In this document: positions 8,014-15,741 of the stretch, in pieces | How the letters are laid out: the number at the start of each line of letters is the position of its first letter | How positions within the stretch are numbered: the first letter of the stretch is position 1 | Source: Curtobacterium herbarum | GTDB taxonomy: Bacteria > Actinomycetota > Actinomycetes > Actinomycetales > Microbacteriaceae | NCBI RefSeq assembly: GCF_016907335.1 | Contig: NZ_JAFBBT010000001.1 | Location: 1,240,001-1,304,000 of the forward strand | DNA length: 64,000 nucleotides | Direction of reading: 5' to 3' | Made by a program: the position numbers and the translations under genes | Notes under the pieces: generated by a model | The model's input: the letters and a program-made list of their open reading frames with translations, nothing else | Databases searched by the model: none | What the model was told of the DNA's origin: nothing

Positions 8014-9432
8014 GTGACCACCGACGCAGCGGCGGACGCCGGGCCGACACCGGCCCGGCGTCCGTCGTCGGCGGGCGGCCCGGCACCGGAAGTCGGTCCC
8101 GCATCGGCCACCGGTCCGGGGCACGTGCGGGGTGCCGGCTGGGCTGATCCGTCCCGGTCGGTCCGCGCGACGATCACGCAGGCGTCGCTCGACCGGGCCT
8201 TCACGATCCTGATGGCCATCGCCGCGATCGGGTTCGGCGCGGTGAACGTCTCCGGGCTCCTCAAGCAGCTGCCGTACCTCGACCCGGTCTGGGCTCCGGC
8301 GTCGGCGATCGTGATGGCGCTCTCGCTCGTCGCGGTCGGTGTGTCCGCGATCGCGCAGCGGTGGTCCCAGGTGGCCCAGACCGTCTGTGCGCTGTTGTTC
8401 CTCGTCGCGCTGCTGACCTTCCCGCTCACCGTCGACCGCGCGCTGCCGGTCGACCAGGTCCCGTGGCCGTGGTGGCTCTGCAACGTCGGCACGATCGCCG
8501 CCTCGCTGAGCTTCGCCACGTGGCGTGCCGCGGTCTACAACGCCCTCGTGCCGATCATCTACTTCGTGCTGCGGCTCTCGCCGGCCGGCGGCGCCGTGGG
8601 CCTGCAGCGGGCGTTCCTCGACGGCGCCTACACGGCCGTGCTCGGCATCGCGGCGCTGGTCCTCATCGTGGTGCTCCGCCGCGCGGCCGCAGCGGTCGAC
8701 GCCGCCCAGGCCACCGCGGTCCGTCGGTACTCGCGGGCCATCCGTGAGCACGCGACCGAGGTCGAACGGGTCCAGGTCGACGCGATCGTGCACGACAGCG
8801 TGCTGACGACGCTGCTGTCCGCCGCCCGTGCGGACACACCGGACGCCGAGACCCTCGCCGCACGGATGGCGCGGAACGCGATCGACCACCTCGCAGCCGC
8901 GGCCTCCGACGGCCCGGGCGAGGACCAGATCGTGCCGTTCGACGTCCTGCGGGACCGGATCGTCGCCTCCGTCACGTCCCTGGGCGCTCCCGTGCAGGTC
9001 CGGAGCGTCCCGGCGGCGGGCCCGGGGCTGCCCTTCTCGTCGGCCGACGCGATCGCCTCGGCCGCACTGCAGGCGGCGGTGAACAGCGTGCAGCACGCCG
9101 GTGACGACGTCTCGCGCTGGATCACGATCGTCGCCGACCGGAAATCCGTCGAGGTCGAGGTCGCCGACGACGGCACCGGCTTCGACGCGCACGCGGTGCC
9201 GGCCGAACGGCTCGGGGTCCGGCGCTCGATCATCGAGCGGATGGCAGCCGCCGGCGGCGAGGCCGACCTGCGGACCGCGCCCGGCTCCGGCACCCGCATC
9301 GTGCTCCGCTGGCCGGCGCTCGGCGCCGCGGGCGACGGCGAGGCCGCGGACGGCGATCCGGGCCTGGGCCGCGACGGGGCTGCGGACCGCGACGGGGCTG
9401 CGGACCGCGACGAGCGGGAGGCGCGCGGATGA
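8014..9432 (+). CDS. Membrane sensor histidine kinase (HisKA_3-like)
   Basis: A 472-residue sensor kinase, probable partner of the response regulator before it. A Pro/Ala-rich cytosolic leader of about 60 residues precedes about six hydrophobic segments (about 65-230). The dimerisation region has VHDSVLTTLL with His260 as likely phospho-acceptor. The ATPase domain shows an N-box (NSVQHAG, Asn357), the G1 box DDGTGFD (from Asp385) and a G2-like AAPGSGT-type loop (TAPGSGTRI). The C-terminal tail contains an 18-bp in-frame tandem duplication (9371-9406) giving GAADRDGAADRD. The GTG start follows the regulator by 24 nt; the stop overlaps the next gene by 4 nt. It has no recognisable extracellular sensor domain, so a membrane-embedded signal is likely. 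Confidence 0.85.
   Translation: MTTDAAADAGPTPARRPSSAGGPAPEVGPASATGPGHVRGAGWADPSRSVRATITQASLDRAFTILMAIAAIGFGAVNVSGLLKQLPYLDPVWAPASAIVMALSLVAVGVSAIAQRWSQVAQTVCALLFLVALLTFPLTVDRALPVDQVPWPWWLCNVGTIAASLSFATWRAAVYNALVPIIYFVLRLSPAGGAVGLQRAFLDGAYTAVLGIAALVLIVVLRRAAAAVDAAQATAVRRYSRAIREHATEVERVQVDAIVHDSVLTTLLSAARADTPDAETLAARMARNAIDHLAAAASDGPGEDQIVPFDVLRDRIVASVTSLGAPVQVRSVPAAGPGLPFSSADAIASAALQAAVNSVQHAGDDVSRWITIVADRKSVEVEVADDGTGFDAHAVPAERLGVRRSIIERMAAAGGEADLRTAPGSGTRIVLRWPALGAAGDGEAADGDPGLGRDGAADRDGAADRDEREARG
9371..9406. repeat. 18-bp tandem duplication in kinase tail
   Basis: Two perfect 18-bp units (9371-9388, 9389-9406), in frame, encoding repeated charged residues at the end of the sensor kinase. 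Confidence 0.85.
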
Positions 9433-10493
9433 GGGCCTCCATCCCCGCCGGTGTGGCCACCGGGCTCGCTGCGCTCTTCTCGCTGCTGCACCTGGTGCTC
9501 GCGGTCACCACCCTCCCGGGCACACCGGCGGAGGCCGCGCCGGTCATCGCCTGCATGGTCCTCTACGCCGCGGCGACCGCCCTCGCGCTGTTCGTCCGCG
9601 GTCCGGTGCTGCCCGTCTGGGTCGCCTGGTTCGCACTCGCCACCGCGGTCGTGATGCCCATCGTCTGCTCGACGGTCGTCGACCTGCGGGTGGCACCGAC
9701 CTACGCGACCTGGTGGATCGCCGCCGTCGGCACCCTAATGGTCGTGCTCGCCGTCCGGCAGCGTGGACGCTTCGCCTGGGTCGGCGTCGCGTTCTGCACC
9801 GTCCACTCGGTGGCCTGGGCCGGCCCGGAGGCGCTGGGCGCGTTGGGCGCGCTCGGCAACGTGATCTGGTTGTCGGTCGCCACCGGCTTCGCGATCGCGA
9901 TGAGCCACGCCACCCGGATCACCCGCGACTTCGTCCGGGCCGAGCAGGAGACCGTCGACTGGCAGGCGGCGCAGGACGCGCACGTCTCCGAGCGTCAGGT
10001 CCGGCTCGGACAGACGACGCGGATGGCGCTGCCGATGCTCCAGCGCATCATCGACACCTGCGGCGCCCTGGACGAGGACGAGCGCGCCGAGAGCCTGCAC
10101 CTGGAGCAGGCGATCCGCGACGAGATCCGCGGCCGCTCCCTGCTGTCCGACGACGTCCGGGTCGAGGTGATGCGCCTCCGTCGCCGCGGCGCCGTGGTGC
10201 AGCTGCACGACGACGGCGGACTGGACGACCTCGAGACGGTCGAGCAGGAGCGCGTGCACGCCGAGCTCGCCGACGCGCTGCGACGGGCGTACGACGCGGA
10301 CGCGGACAACGTCATCGTCCGGACGGTGCCGGACAACGCCGACGCCGCGGTCACCGTCGTCGGGCTGCGGTTGGACGCGGCCGAGAGCCAGTCCGCGGCG
10401 CTCGGGACGGCGGAGGACGACGAGGACGACGACGACGAGGACGCGTCCGTCGCGCTGTGGCTCGAGATCGACCGGTACGCGGCCCGGGCCTGA
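9429..10493 (+). CDS. Membrane protein of the two-component operon, unknown function
   Basis: A 354-residue protein I do not recognise by name. The first half has about five hydrophobic segments (about 5-165). A cytosolic half follows, with a helical stretch around QRIIDTCGALDEDERAESL and a strongly acidic run near the end (EDDEDDDDED). It lacks the N, G1 and G2 boxes of a kinase ATPase domain, yet its layout (membrane part, helical linker, alpha/beta tail) resembles the preceding kinase. It starts with ATG overlapping the kinase stop by 4 nt, so it is translationally coupled. A role as an accessory sensor or regulator of the kinase is an inference from context. Confidence 0.8.
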   Translation: MRASIPAGVATGLAALFSLLHLVLAVTTLPGTPAEAAPVIACMVLYAAATALALFVRGPVLPVWVAWFALATAVVMPIVCSTVVDLRVAPTYATWWIAAVGTLMVVLAVRQRGRFAWVGVAFCTVHSVAWAGPEALGALGALGNVIWLSVATGFAIAMSHATRITRDFVRAEQETVDWQAAQDAHVSERQVRLGQTTRMALPMLQRIIDTCGALDEDERAESLHLEQAIRDEIRGRSLLSDDVRVEVMRLRRRGAVVQLHDDGGLDDLETVEQERVHAELADALRRAYDADADNVIVRTVPDNADAAVTVVGLRLDAAESQSAALGTAEDDEDDDDEDASVALWLEIDRYAARA

Positions 10494-10513
10494 TCGCCGG
10501 AGCTCGCCGGCCC

Positions 10514-10593
10514 TCGCCGGCGCTGAGTCTCGCCGGCGCCGAGTTTCGCCGGCGCTGAGTTTCGCCCACACTGGGTCTCACCGGCACTGACGT
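10514..10593. repeat. Five degenerate 16-bp tandem repeats
   Basis: Units at 10514, 10530, 10546, 10562 and 10578, based on TCGCCGGCGCTGAGTT and increasingly diverged to the right. The array begins 21 nt after the stop of the upstream membrane-protein gene. Looser TCGCCGG copies continue back to that stop. Confidence 0.8.
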
Positions 10594-10606
10594 CGCCGGA
10601 AACGGG

Positions 10607-10641
10607 GAACGGGCCGGTCGGAGCTACCGACCGGCCCGTTC
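10607..10641. terminator. Hairpin after two-component operon
   Basis: A perfect 15-bp stem (10607-10621 with 10627-10641) and a 5-nt loop, based on GAACGGGCCGGTCG. It follows the 16-bp repeat array and is a good candidate terminator for the regulator operon, without an obvious T-tract. Confidence 0.65.
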
Positions 10642-10647
10642 ACGACC

Positions 10648-10684
10648 CGAGTCAGAGCGACAACCCGAATATCGCCCTGACTCG
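10648..10684. terminator. Second hairpin, adjacent
   Basis: A 13-bp stem with one mismatch (10648-10660 with 10672-10684) and an 11-nt loop, starting 6 nt after the preceding hairpin. It may be a second terminator, possibly for transcription from the minus side, or part of a structured RNA. Confidence 0.5.
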
Positions 10685-10949
10685 TCACGGTGGTGGCGTC
10701 GTACCCTAGTCGGCCACCGACCGGCGATGTACTTCGAGGAAGAACACCGAACACCGTCAATGATGCCATCGGTACCAGTGGGTGACAGTCGTCATTTCGG
10801 GGGACAATTCTGCGGATCTCGAGCGGTTCTCGGACCGCACGTCCCCCGAGCGAGGGGAGACCGAACGGTGTGTCCGCCGGATGGTGACGTCGACACCCGT
10901 CGGTATCGGACGGGGTACAGCGGCCTGACATGGACGGACGCCACCCGAG

Positions 10950-10970
10950 CCGGTACCGGACCGGTACCGG
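10950..10970. repeat. Tandem self-complementary CCGGTACCGG pair
   Basis: CCGGTACCGG occurs at 10950-10959 and again at 10961-10970. Each copy is a palindrome and the two can pair with each other. They lie 13 nt past the accE stop on the minus strand and may help end the accD-accE transcript. Confidence 0.6.
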
Positions 10971-10982
10971 CCGTGTCGTGGT

Positions 10983-11234
10983 TCAGCGGAGCGACCGGCT
11001 CCAGGCGCCCTGGTGGAGCGGCTCGCGCATGCCGCGCGCAGACCGGGTCCAGCCGTCACGCGGTGTGGTCTCCGCCCGCGCACGTCCGGCCGCGGCCGCG
11101 TCGTCGGCCTGTCGCTGCAGGACCGCGATGACGGCCGCGAGTTCCTCGGGGGACGGGTTCCCGCTGACGACGTGCACGTCCGCGACCGACGCGGGGGCGT
11201 CGGCCGGGACGGCAGCGGCGTGGCGCGGGCTCAC
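10983..11234 (-). CDS. accE: Acyl-CoA carboxylase epsilon subunit
   Basis: An 83-residue protein from a GTG at 11234 that overlaps the accD stop by 4 nt (GTGA). It matches the actinobacterial epsilon-subunit pattern: a variable N-terminus rich in Ala, the strand [21 protein letters not shown], and a C-terminal W.rSar.MR.pl..G.W motif ([19 protein letters not shown]). In mycobacteria and streptomycetes this small subunit binds the carboxyltransferase and stabilises or activates the alpha-beta complex. Its position right after accD is the normal one. It is easily missed because of its size and the GTG start. Confidence 0.85.
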   Translation of the reverse strand: MSPRHAAAVPADAPASVADVHVVSGNPSPEELAAVIAVLQRQADDAAAAGRARAETTPRDGWTRSARGMREPLHQGAWSRSLR

Positions 11235-12826
11235 AGCGGGATGTTCCCGTGCTTCTTCGGCGGCAGGCTGGCCCGCTTGCCGCGGAGCGCCCGGAGCGCC
11301 TTGATGACCGCGACGCGGGTGGCGTGCGGCTGGATGATCCCGTCGAGTTCCCCGCGCTCGGCCGCAAGGTACGGCGACGCGACGTTGTAGGTGTACTCGT
11401 TCGCGAGCTTCGTCCGGACGGCGGCGACGTCCTCGCCGGCCTCCTCGGCTCGCTTGATCTCGCTGCGGTACAGGATGTTGACCGCACCCTGGCCACCCAT
11501 GACCGCGATCTCGGCTGTCGGCCAGGCCAGGTTGATGTCGGCGCCGAGCTGCTTCGAGCCCATCACGATGTAGGCCCCGCCGTAGGCCTTGCGCGTGATG
11601 ACGGTGACGAGCGGGACGGTGGCCTCGGCGTACGCGTAGAGCAGCTTCGCGCCGCGGCGGATGACACCGGTCCACTCCTGGTCGGTGCCGGGCAGGTAGC
11701 CCGGGACGTCCACCAGGGTCAGGATCGGGATGCCGAACGCGTCGCAGAACCGGACGAAGCGCGCGGCCTTCTCGCCGGCGTCGATGTTCAGCGTGCCGGC
11801 CATCGCCTGCGGTTGGTTCGCGATGATGCCGACCGTGCGGCCCTCGACGCGGCCGAACCCGATGAGGATGTTCGGCGCGAAGAGCGGCTGGACCTCGAGG
11901 AAGTCCCCGTCGTCGACGACGTGCTCGATGATCTGCGTGACGTCGTACGGCTGGTTCGTGGAGTCCGGGATCACGACGTCGAGCTCGCGGTCGGCGTCGG
12001 TGGTCTCGAGCTCGGGTGCGACGTCGTAGGCGGGCGGGTCCGACAGGTTGTTGTCCGGCAGGAACCCGATGAGCGACCGGGCGTAGTCGAGCGCGTCGGA
12101 CTCGTCCTCGGCCAGCCAGTGCGCGACCCCGGAGACGGCGTTGTGCGTCTGGGCACCGCCGAGCTCCTCGAAGCCGACGTCCTCGCCCGTGACGGTCTTG
12201 ATGACGTCGGGGCCGGTGACGAACATGTGGCTGGTCTTGTCGACCATGATCACGAAGTCCGTCAGGGCGGGGGAGTACACCGCACCACCGGCAGCCGGAC
12301 CCATCACGATCGAGATCTGCGGGATGACCCCGGAGGCCGCGGTGTTGAGGCGGAAGATCTCGCCGTACTTGCCGAGGGCGACCACGCCTTCCTGGATGCG
12401 GGCCCCGCCGGAGTCGAGGATGCCGATGATCGGCACACCCGTCTTCATGGCGTGCTCCATCACCTTGATGATCTTCTCGCCGGCGACCTCGCCGAGGGAG
12501 CCGCCGAAGACGGTGAAGTCCTGCGCGTAGACCGCGACCTGGCGGCCGTGGATCGTGCCGAAGCCGGTGACGACCGCGTCGCCGTAGGGCCGCTTGGCGT
12601 CCATGCCGAAGGCGTGCGTGCGGTGTCGGACGAACTCGTCGAGCTCGACGAAGGAGTTCTCGTCGAGGAGCTGCTCGATCCGCTCGCGCGCCGTCGTCTT
12701 GCCCTTGGCGTGCTGCTTCGCGATGGCGGTCTCGCCCGCTGCGGTCACGGCTTCGTGGTACCGCACGCGGAGGTCGGCGAGCCGGCCGGCGGTCGTCGAG
12801 AGATCGGGGGTGTCTCCTGTGGTCAC
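11231..12826 (-). CDS. Acyl-CoA carboxylase beta chain (carboxyltransferase)
   Basis: A 531-residue carboxyltransferase beta subunit (AccD5/PccB type) that transfers carboxyl from biotin to acetyl- or propionyl-CoA. Family segments are clear: [15 protein letters not shown], the CoA-binding GGARIQEGV (oxyanion loop), [16 protein letters not shown], and the C-terminal half with [21 protein letters not shown] and [19 protein letters not shown]. The GTG at 12826 is chosen over an upstream ATG at 12910 because homology begins at TAGRLADLR and a TATGGT box ends 6 nt before it. The gene diverges from birA, which biotinylates the partner alpha subunit, and is followed by accE. Confidence 0.95.
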   Translation of the reverse strand: MTTGDTPDLSTTAGRLADLRVRYHEAVTAAGETAIAKQHAKGKTTARERIEQLLDENSFVELDEFVRHRTHAFGMDAKRPYGDAVVTGFGTIHGRQVAVYAQDFTVFGGSLGEVAGEKIIKVMEHAMKTGVPIIGILDSGGARIQEGVVALGKYGEIFRLNTAASGVIPQISIVMGPAAGGAVYSPALTDFVIMVDKTSHMFVTGPDVIKTVTGEDVGFEELGGAQTHNAVSGVAHWLAEDESDALDYARSLIGFLPDNNLSDPPAYDVAPELETTDADRELDVVIPDSTNQPYDVTQIIEHVVDDGDFLEVQPLFAPNILIGFGRVEGRTVGIIANQPQAMAGTLNIDAGEKAARFVRFCDAFGIPILTLVDVPGYLPGTDQEWTGVIRRGAKLLYAYAEATVPLVTVITRKAYGGAYIVMGSKQLGADINLAWPTAEIAVMGGQGAVNILYRSEIKRAEEAGEDVAAVRTKLANEYTYNVASPYLAAERGELDGIIQPHATRVAVIKALRALRGKRASLPPKKHGNIPL

Positions 12827-12832
12827 CCGTTC

Positions 12833-12838
12833 ACCATA
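12833..12838 (-). promoter_or_regulatory. Putative -10 box of accD-accE
   Basis: TATGGT on the minus strand, 6 nt before the GTG at 12826, consistent with leaderless transcription. It supports the shorter accD start. Confidence 0.55.
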
Positions 12839-12887
12839 CCGGCGGTCCGGGACGGCCCCGTTGGAGGACCCCCACGGTTCCGGGACG

Positions 12888-12893
12888 TAGGTT
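12888..12893 (+). promoter_or_regulatory. Putative -10 box of birA
   Basis: TAGGTT, 7 nt before the birA ATG. Together with the divergent accD box (12833-12838) it makes a compact 74-nt divergent promoter region. Confidence 0.5.
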
Positions 12894-12900
12894 TGCGTGC

Positions 12901-13719
12901 ATGTCCACACCGGTCACGTCCGAGTTCGCCTCCGCCCGCGCCGCCGTCGAGGGCGCCGGCGCGACGCTGATCGTGCTCCCGACCACCGGCTCGACGAACG
13001 CCGACCTGCTCCGCGACGCTCCGGACCTGGCCTCCGGCAGCGTCCTGGTGACCCTCGAGCAGACCGCCGGACGCGGCCGGCTGGACCGCTCGTGGACGGC
13101 CCCGGCGGGCCAGACCCTGGCGGCGAGCGTGCTGGTGCGGGCGGAGCTCGACCCGCGGGACCGGGGGTGGCTGCCGCTCGTCGCGGGCGCCGCCGTCCGG
13201 GACGCCGTCGCCGGTGCACTCGACGCCGGTGCACTCGACGCTGCAGACGGCCGCGTGCTCGTGAAGTGGCCCAACGACGTCCTCGTCGACGGCCGCAAGG
13301 TCAGCGGTGTGCTCTGTCAGGTCGCCGCCGACGGCTCCGTCGTCGTCGGCGTCGGCGTGAACCTCACCATCCCGGCGGCCGACCTGCCGACCCCGACCGC
13401 GACCTCCCTGCTCGTCGCCGGGGCGACCGCACCGGCCACGGCACTCGCCGACGCCGTCCTGACGGACCTGTGGACGGGCCTCCAGGAGGCCGTGGCCGGG
13501 CTGGTCGCCGGCGGTGCGGCCGCCGACGCGGTCCGCTCCCACGTGCGCGCCGTGTGCGGGACGATCGGCCAGCGGGTCCGCCTCGAACTGCCGGACGGGT
13601 CCGTCGTCGAGGCCGACGCGACCGGCGTCGACGACGACGGCCGCATCACGATCCGGGACCGGACCGGCGCCTCCAGGGGCGTCGCGGTGGGGGACGTCAC
13701 CCACCTGCGCTATGCATGA
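12901..13719 (+). CDS. birA: Biotin--[acetyl-CoA-carboxylase] ligase
   Basis: A 272-residue biotin protein ligase that joins biotin to the carrier lysine of carboxylases such as Lys557 of the alpha chain at 3181-4956. It lacks the N-terminal DNA-binding domain of E. coli BirA, so it is a class I, non-repressor enzyme. The biotinyl-AMP loop GRGRLDRSW starts at Gly57, and [15 protein letters not shown] starts at Lys122. A C-terminal beta domain ends the protein. A 15-bp in-frame duplication (13211-13240) gives [10 protein letters not shown]. It diverges from accD and slightly precedes a PH-domain protein. Confidence 0.93.
   Translation: MSTPVTSEFASARAAVEGAGATLIVLPTTGSTNADLLRDAPDLASGSVLVTLEQTAGRGRLDRSWTAPAGQTLAASVLVRAELDPRDRGWLPLVAGAAVRDAVAGALDAGALDAADGRVLVKWPNDVLVDGRKVSGVLCQVAADGSVVVGVGVNLTIPAADLPTPTATSLLVAGATAPATALADAVLTDLWTGLQEAVAGLVAGGAAADAVRSHVRAVCGTIGQRVRLELPDGSVVEADATGVDDDGRITIRDRTGASRGVAVGDVTHLRYA
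13211..13240. repeat. 15-bp tandem duplication in birA
   Basis: Two perfect 15-bp units (13211-13225, 13226-13240) encode the doubled GALDA in a surface loop before the KWPND motif. The frame is kept. Confidence 0.85.
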
Positions 13720-13723
13720 GCCC

Positions 13724-14257
13724 ATGACGGACGAGCCTGCCACCGAGCTCGTCGTCGCCCGGCTGCGACCACACGCCCGACGGCTCGTCCGGCCCGCGGT
13801 CTTCGTCGTCCTCGTCGCGGCGGCCGGTGGCTTCGGCTTCGGGGTGTTCCGTGCGGAGCTCGCCTGGCTGAACGTCGTCGTCGCGGTCCTCGTCGTCGTG
13901 CTCGTGCTCGTCGGCGGCCTGGTGCCGCTGCTGCGGTGGATGTCCGAGCGGTACGTCGTCACGACCCGGCGGCTCGTCGTCTCGCACGGGCTGGGCACCC
14001 GGACCCGGCGGGAGCTCCTGCACTCCCGCGGCTACGACGTCACCGTGCGACGGCAGGGTGCGCAGGGACTGTTCCGGTCCGGCGACGTGCTCGTGTTCCC
14101 CGGCGACGACCCGGCGCTCGTGCTCGCCGACGTGCCGCACGCGGACCTCGTCGTCGCCGTGCTGCACGACCTGGTCGAGGCGCACGAGGCCCGACGTCGG
14201 CACCGCGAGCCCGACTGGGACGACATCGTCCGCGGGACCACGCGGTACGACCGCTAG
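13724..14257 (+). CDS. PH-domain membrane protein
   Basis: A 177-residue protein with two hydrophobic segments (about 25-70) followed by a bacterial PH-like (bPH2/YdbT-type) domain: ERYVVTTRRLVVSHGLGTRTRRELLHSRGYDVTV, then LFRSGDVLVF. Such proteins are common beside birA or the biotin carboxylase genes in actinobacteria, but their role is not established. Starts at 13712 (overlapping birA by 8 nt) and 13724 are both possible; neither has a clear ribosome site. A hairpin follows at 14269-14300. Confidence 0.78.
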   Translation: MTDEPATELVVARLRPHARRLVRPAVFVVLVAAAGGFGFGVFRAELAWLNVVVAVLVVVLVLVGGLVPLLRWMSERYVVTTRRLVVSHGLGTRTRRELLHSRGYDVTVRRQGAQGLFRSGDVLVFPGDDPALVLADVPHADLVVAVLHDLVEAHEARRRHREPDWDDIVRGTTRYDR

Positions 14258-14268
14258 CGGACACGGTG

Positions 14269-14300
14269 CGGTGAACCGCCTGCGTTCTTGCGGTTCACCG
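14269..14300. terminator. Hairpin between PH-domain gene and ugd
   Basis: A perfect 11-bp stem (14269-14279 with 14290-14300, CGGTGAACCGC) and a 10-nt loop ending in TTCTT. It lies 12 nt past the stop of the PH-domain gene and before the ugd promoter box, so it is a likely terminator. Confidence 0.65.
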
Positions 14301-14325
14301 TCGCGTGGACCCGGTCACGACCCGG

Positions 14326-14331
14326 TACCGT
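14326..14331 (+). promoter_or_regulatory. Putative -10 box of ugd
   Basis: TACCGT, 7 nt before the GTG at 14339. This spacing supports the GTG start over the longer reading frame and suggests a leaderless transcript. Confidence 0.5.
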
Positions 14332-14338
14332 CGTCCAC

Positions 14339-15646
14339 GTGCGTATCTCTGTCATCGGCTGCGGCTACCTCGGTGCCGTCCATGCCGCTTCCATGGCCAA
14401 GCTCGGACACGACGTCGTCGCGGTGGACGTCGACCCGGGGAAGATCGAACGACTCGCGGCGGGCGAAGCCCCGTTCTTCGAGCCCGGTCTGCCCGAGATC
14501 CTGACCGAGGCCCTCGCCTCCGGCCGGATCCGGTTCACCACCGACATGTCCGAGGTCGCCGGTGCCCGCGTCCACTTCGTCGCGGTCGGCACCCCCCAGG
14601 GCCCGACCGGCGCCGCCGACCTGAAGTACGTCGACGCCGCCGTCGCCTCGCTCACCGAGCACCTCTCCGCCGGCGAGTTCGTCGTCGGCAAGTCGACCGT
14701 CCCCGTCGGCACCGCGGCCCGCCTGGCTGCCGACGTCAGTGCGGCCGTCCCCGGCGCCACCCTGGTCTGGAACCCCGAGTTCCTCCGCGAGGGCTTCGCG
14801 GTGCAGGACACCATCGCGCCGGACCGCCTGGTCTACGGGGTGCCCGCCGGACCCGAGGGCGACGCAGCCGTCGCGGCCCTCGACGAGGTCTACGCCGTCG
14901 CGCTCGCCGAGGACACCCCGCGGCTCGTCGTCGACCTGGCCACCGCCGAGCTCGTCAAGGTCAGCGCGAACGCGTTCCTCGCGACCAAGATCTCGTTCAT
15001 CAACGCCATGGCGGAGATCGCCGAGGTCGTCGGCGCCGACGTCACCGCACTCGCCGACGCCATCGGGCACGACGCCCGCATCGGCCGGAAGTTCCTCAAC
15101 GCCGGCCTCGGGTTCGGCGGCGGTTGCCTGCCGAAGGACATCCGTGCGTTCCAGGCCCGGGCGACCGAGCTCGGCGTGGGGGAGTCGCTCGCGTTCCTGG
15201 CGGACATCGACGCGATCAACCTGCGCCGTCGTGCCCACGTCGTCGACCTCGCCGCGCAGGCCCTCGGCGGCGACGTCACCGGCAAGCGCGTCGCCGTCCT
15301 CGGGCTCGCGTTCAAGCCGAACTCCGACGACGTCCGTGACTCGCCGTCGCTCGACATCGCGGCCCGACTGCACGAGCAGGGCGCCGTCGTCGCCGCGTAC
15401 GACCCGGAGGCGACCGGCACCGCCCGACGCCTGCACCCCGAGCTGCACTACGTCGAGTCCGCGACGGAGGCGCTCACCGGCGCGGACATCGTGCTCGTGC
15501 TCACCGAGTGGAACGAGTTCCGCGAACTCGACGCCGCCACGGTCGCCGCCGCGGTCGCCACCCCGGTCGTCATCGACGGGCGCAACTGCCTGGACCGCGA
15601 CGCCTGGCGTGCCGCGGGCTTCGCGTACCACGGGATGGGTCGCTGA
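14339..15646 (+). CDS. UDP-glucose/GDP-mannose dehydrogenase family (UDP-glucose 6-dehydrogenase)
   Basis: A 435-residue nucleotide-sugar dehydrogenase that oxidises UDP-glucose (or a related NDP-sugar) twice at C6 with NAD to the uronic acid. The N-terminal Rossmann motif GCGYLGAVHA (from residue 7), the central FLATKISFINAMAEI, the catalytic Cys263 in GGGCLPKD, and the C-terminal LGLAFKPNSDDVRDSPSL segment are all present. UDP-glucuronate would be a precursor for acidic surface polysaccharide. It precedes the two GT-C/pentapeptide cassettes and is in the same orientation. The substrate could also be UDP-N-acetyl sugars, but the motif set looks like UDP-glucose dehydrogenases. Confidence 0.92.
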   Translation: MRISVIGCGYLGAVHAASMAKLGHDVVAVDVDPGKIERLAAGEAPFFEPGLPEILTEALASGRIRFTTDMSEVAGARVHFVAVGTPQGPTGAADLKYVDAAVASLTEHLSAGEFVVGKSTVPVGTAARLAADVSAAVPGATLVWNPEFLREGFAVQDTIAPDRLVYGVPAGPEGDAAVAALDEVYAVALAEDTPRLVVDLATAELVKVSANAFLATKISFINAMAEIAEVVGADVTALADAIGHDARIGRKFLNAGLGFGGGCLPKDIRAFQARATELGVGESLAFLADIDAINLRRRAHVVDLAAQALGGDVTGKRVAVLGLAFKPNSDDVRDSPSLDIAARLHEQGAVVAAYDPEATGTARRLHPELHYVESATEALTGADIVLVLTEWNEFRELDAATVAAAVATPVVIDGRNCLDRDAWRAAGFAYHGMGR

Positions 15647-15662
15647 GCCCCTCCCGCAGAGG

Positions 15663-15695
15663 CCACCGGCGGCCGGCCACGCCCGGCGCCGGTGG
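15663..15695. terminator. Hairpin after ugd
   Basis: A 9-bp GC-rich stem (15663-15671 with 15687-15695, CCACCGGCG) and a 15-nt loop, 17 nt past the ugd stop. A possible terminator, weaker than the others. Confidence 0.4.
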
Positions 15696-15727
15696 GCCGG
15701 TCGTCGCGGCCCCTCACCCGCACCGGT

Positions 15728-15733
15728 TAGTCT
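15728..15733 (+). promoter_or_regulatory. Putative -10 box of the first GT-C cassette
   Basis: TAGTCT, 8 nt before the ATG at 15742, within CCGGTTAG. The same CCGGTTAG precedes the paralogous gene at 18311, so the promoter was probably duplicated with the cassette. Confidence 0.5.
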
Positions 15734-15741
15734 CGGTGGCG

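Larger units (their letters stand above)
10494..10982. other. 489-bp gene-free region with hairpins and tandem repeats
   Basis: This is the only gene-free stretch above 300 bp. It starts with five degenerate 16-bp tandem units (10514-10593), then two consecutive hairpins (10607-10641, 10648-10684), then a less GC-rich part (about 10650-10830), and ends with two adjacent copies of the palindrome CCGGTACCGG (10950-10970) downstream of accE. Short open frames on both strands have no family signature and atypical composition, so I do not call a gene. A small RNA or recombination scar is possible but not shown. Confidence 0.6.

Noticed and set aside
10578-11131. Small open frames on both strands of the gene-free region
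   Set aside because: They overlap hairpins or accE, have atypical amino-acid content and no ribosome site or homology pattern I recognise.
14269-14300. Operator site for a regulator of ugd
   Set aside because: The 11-bp inverted repeat with a 10-nt loop sits just past a stop codon, so a terminator is simpler.
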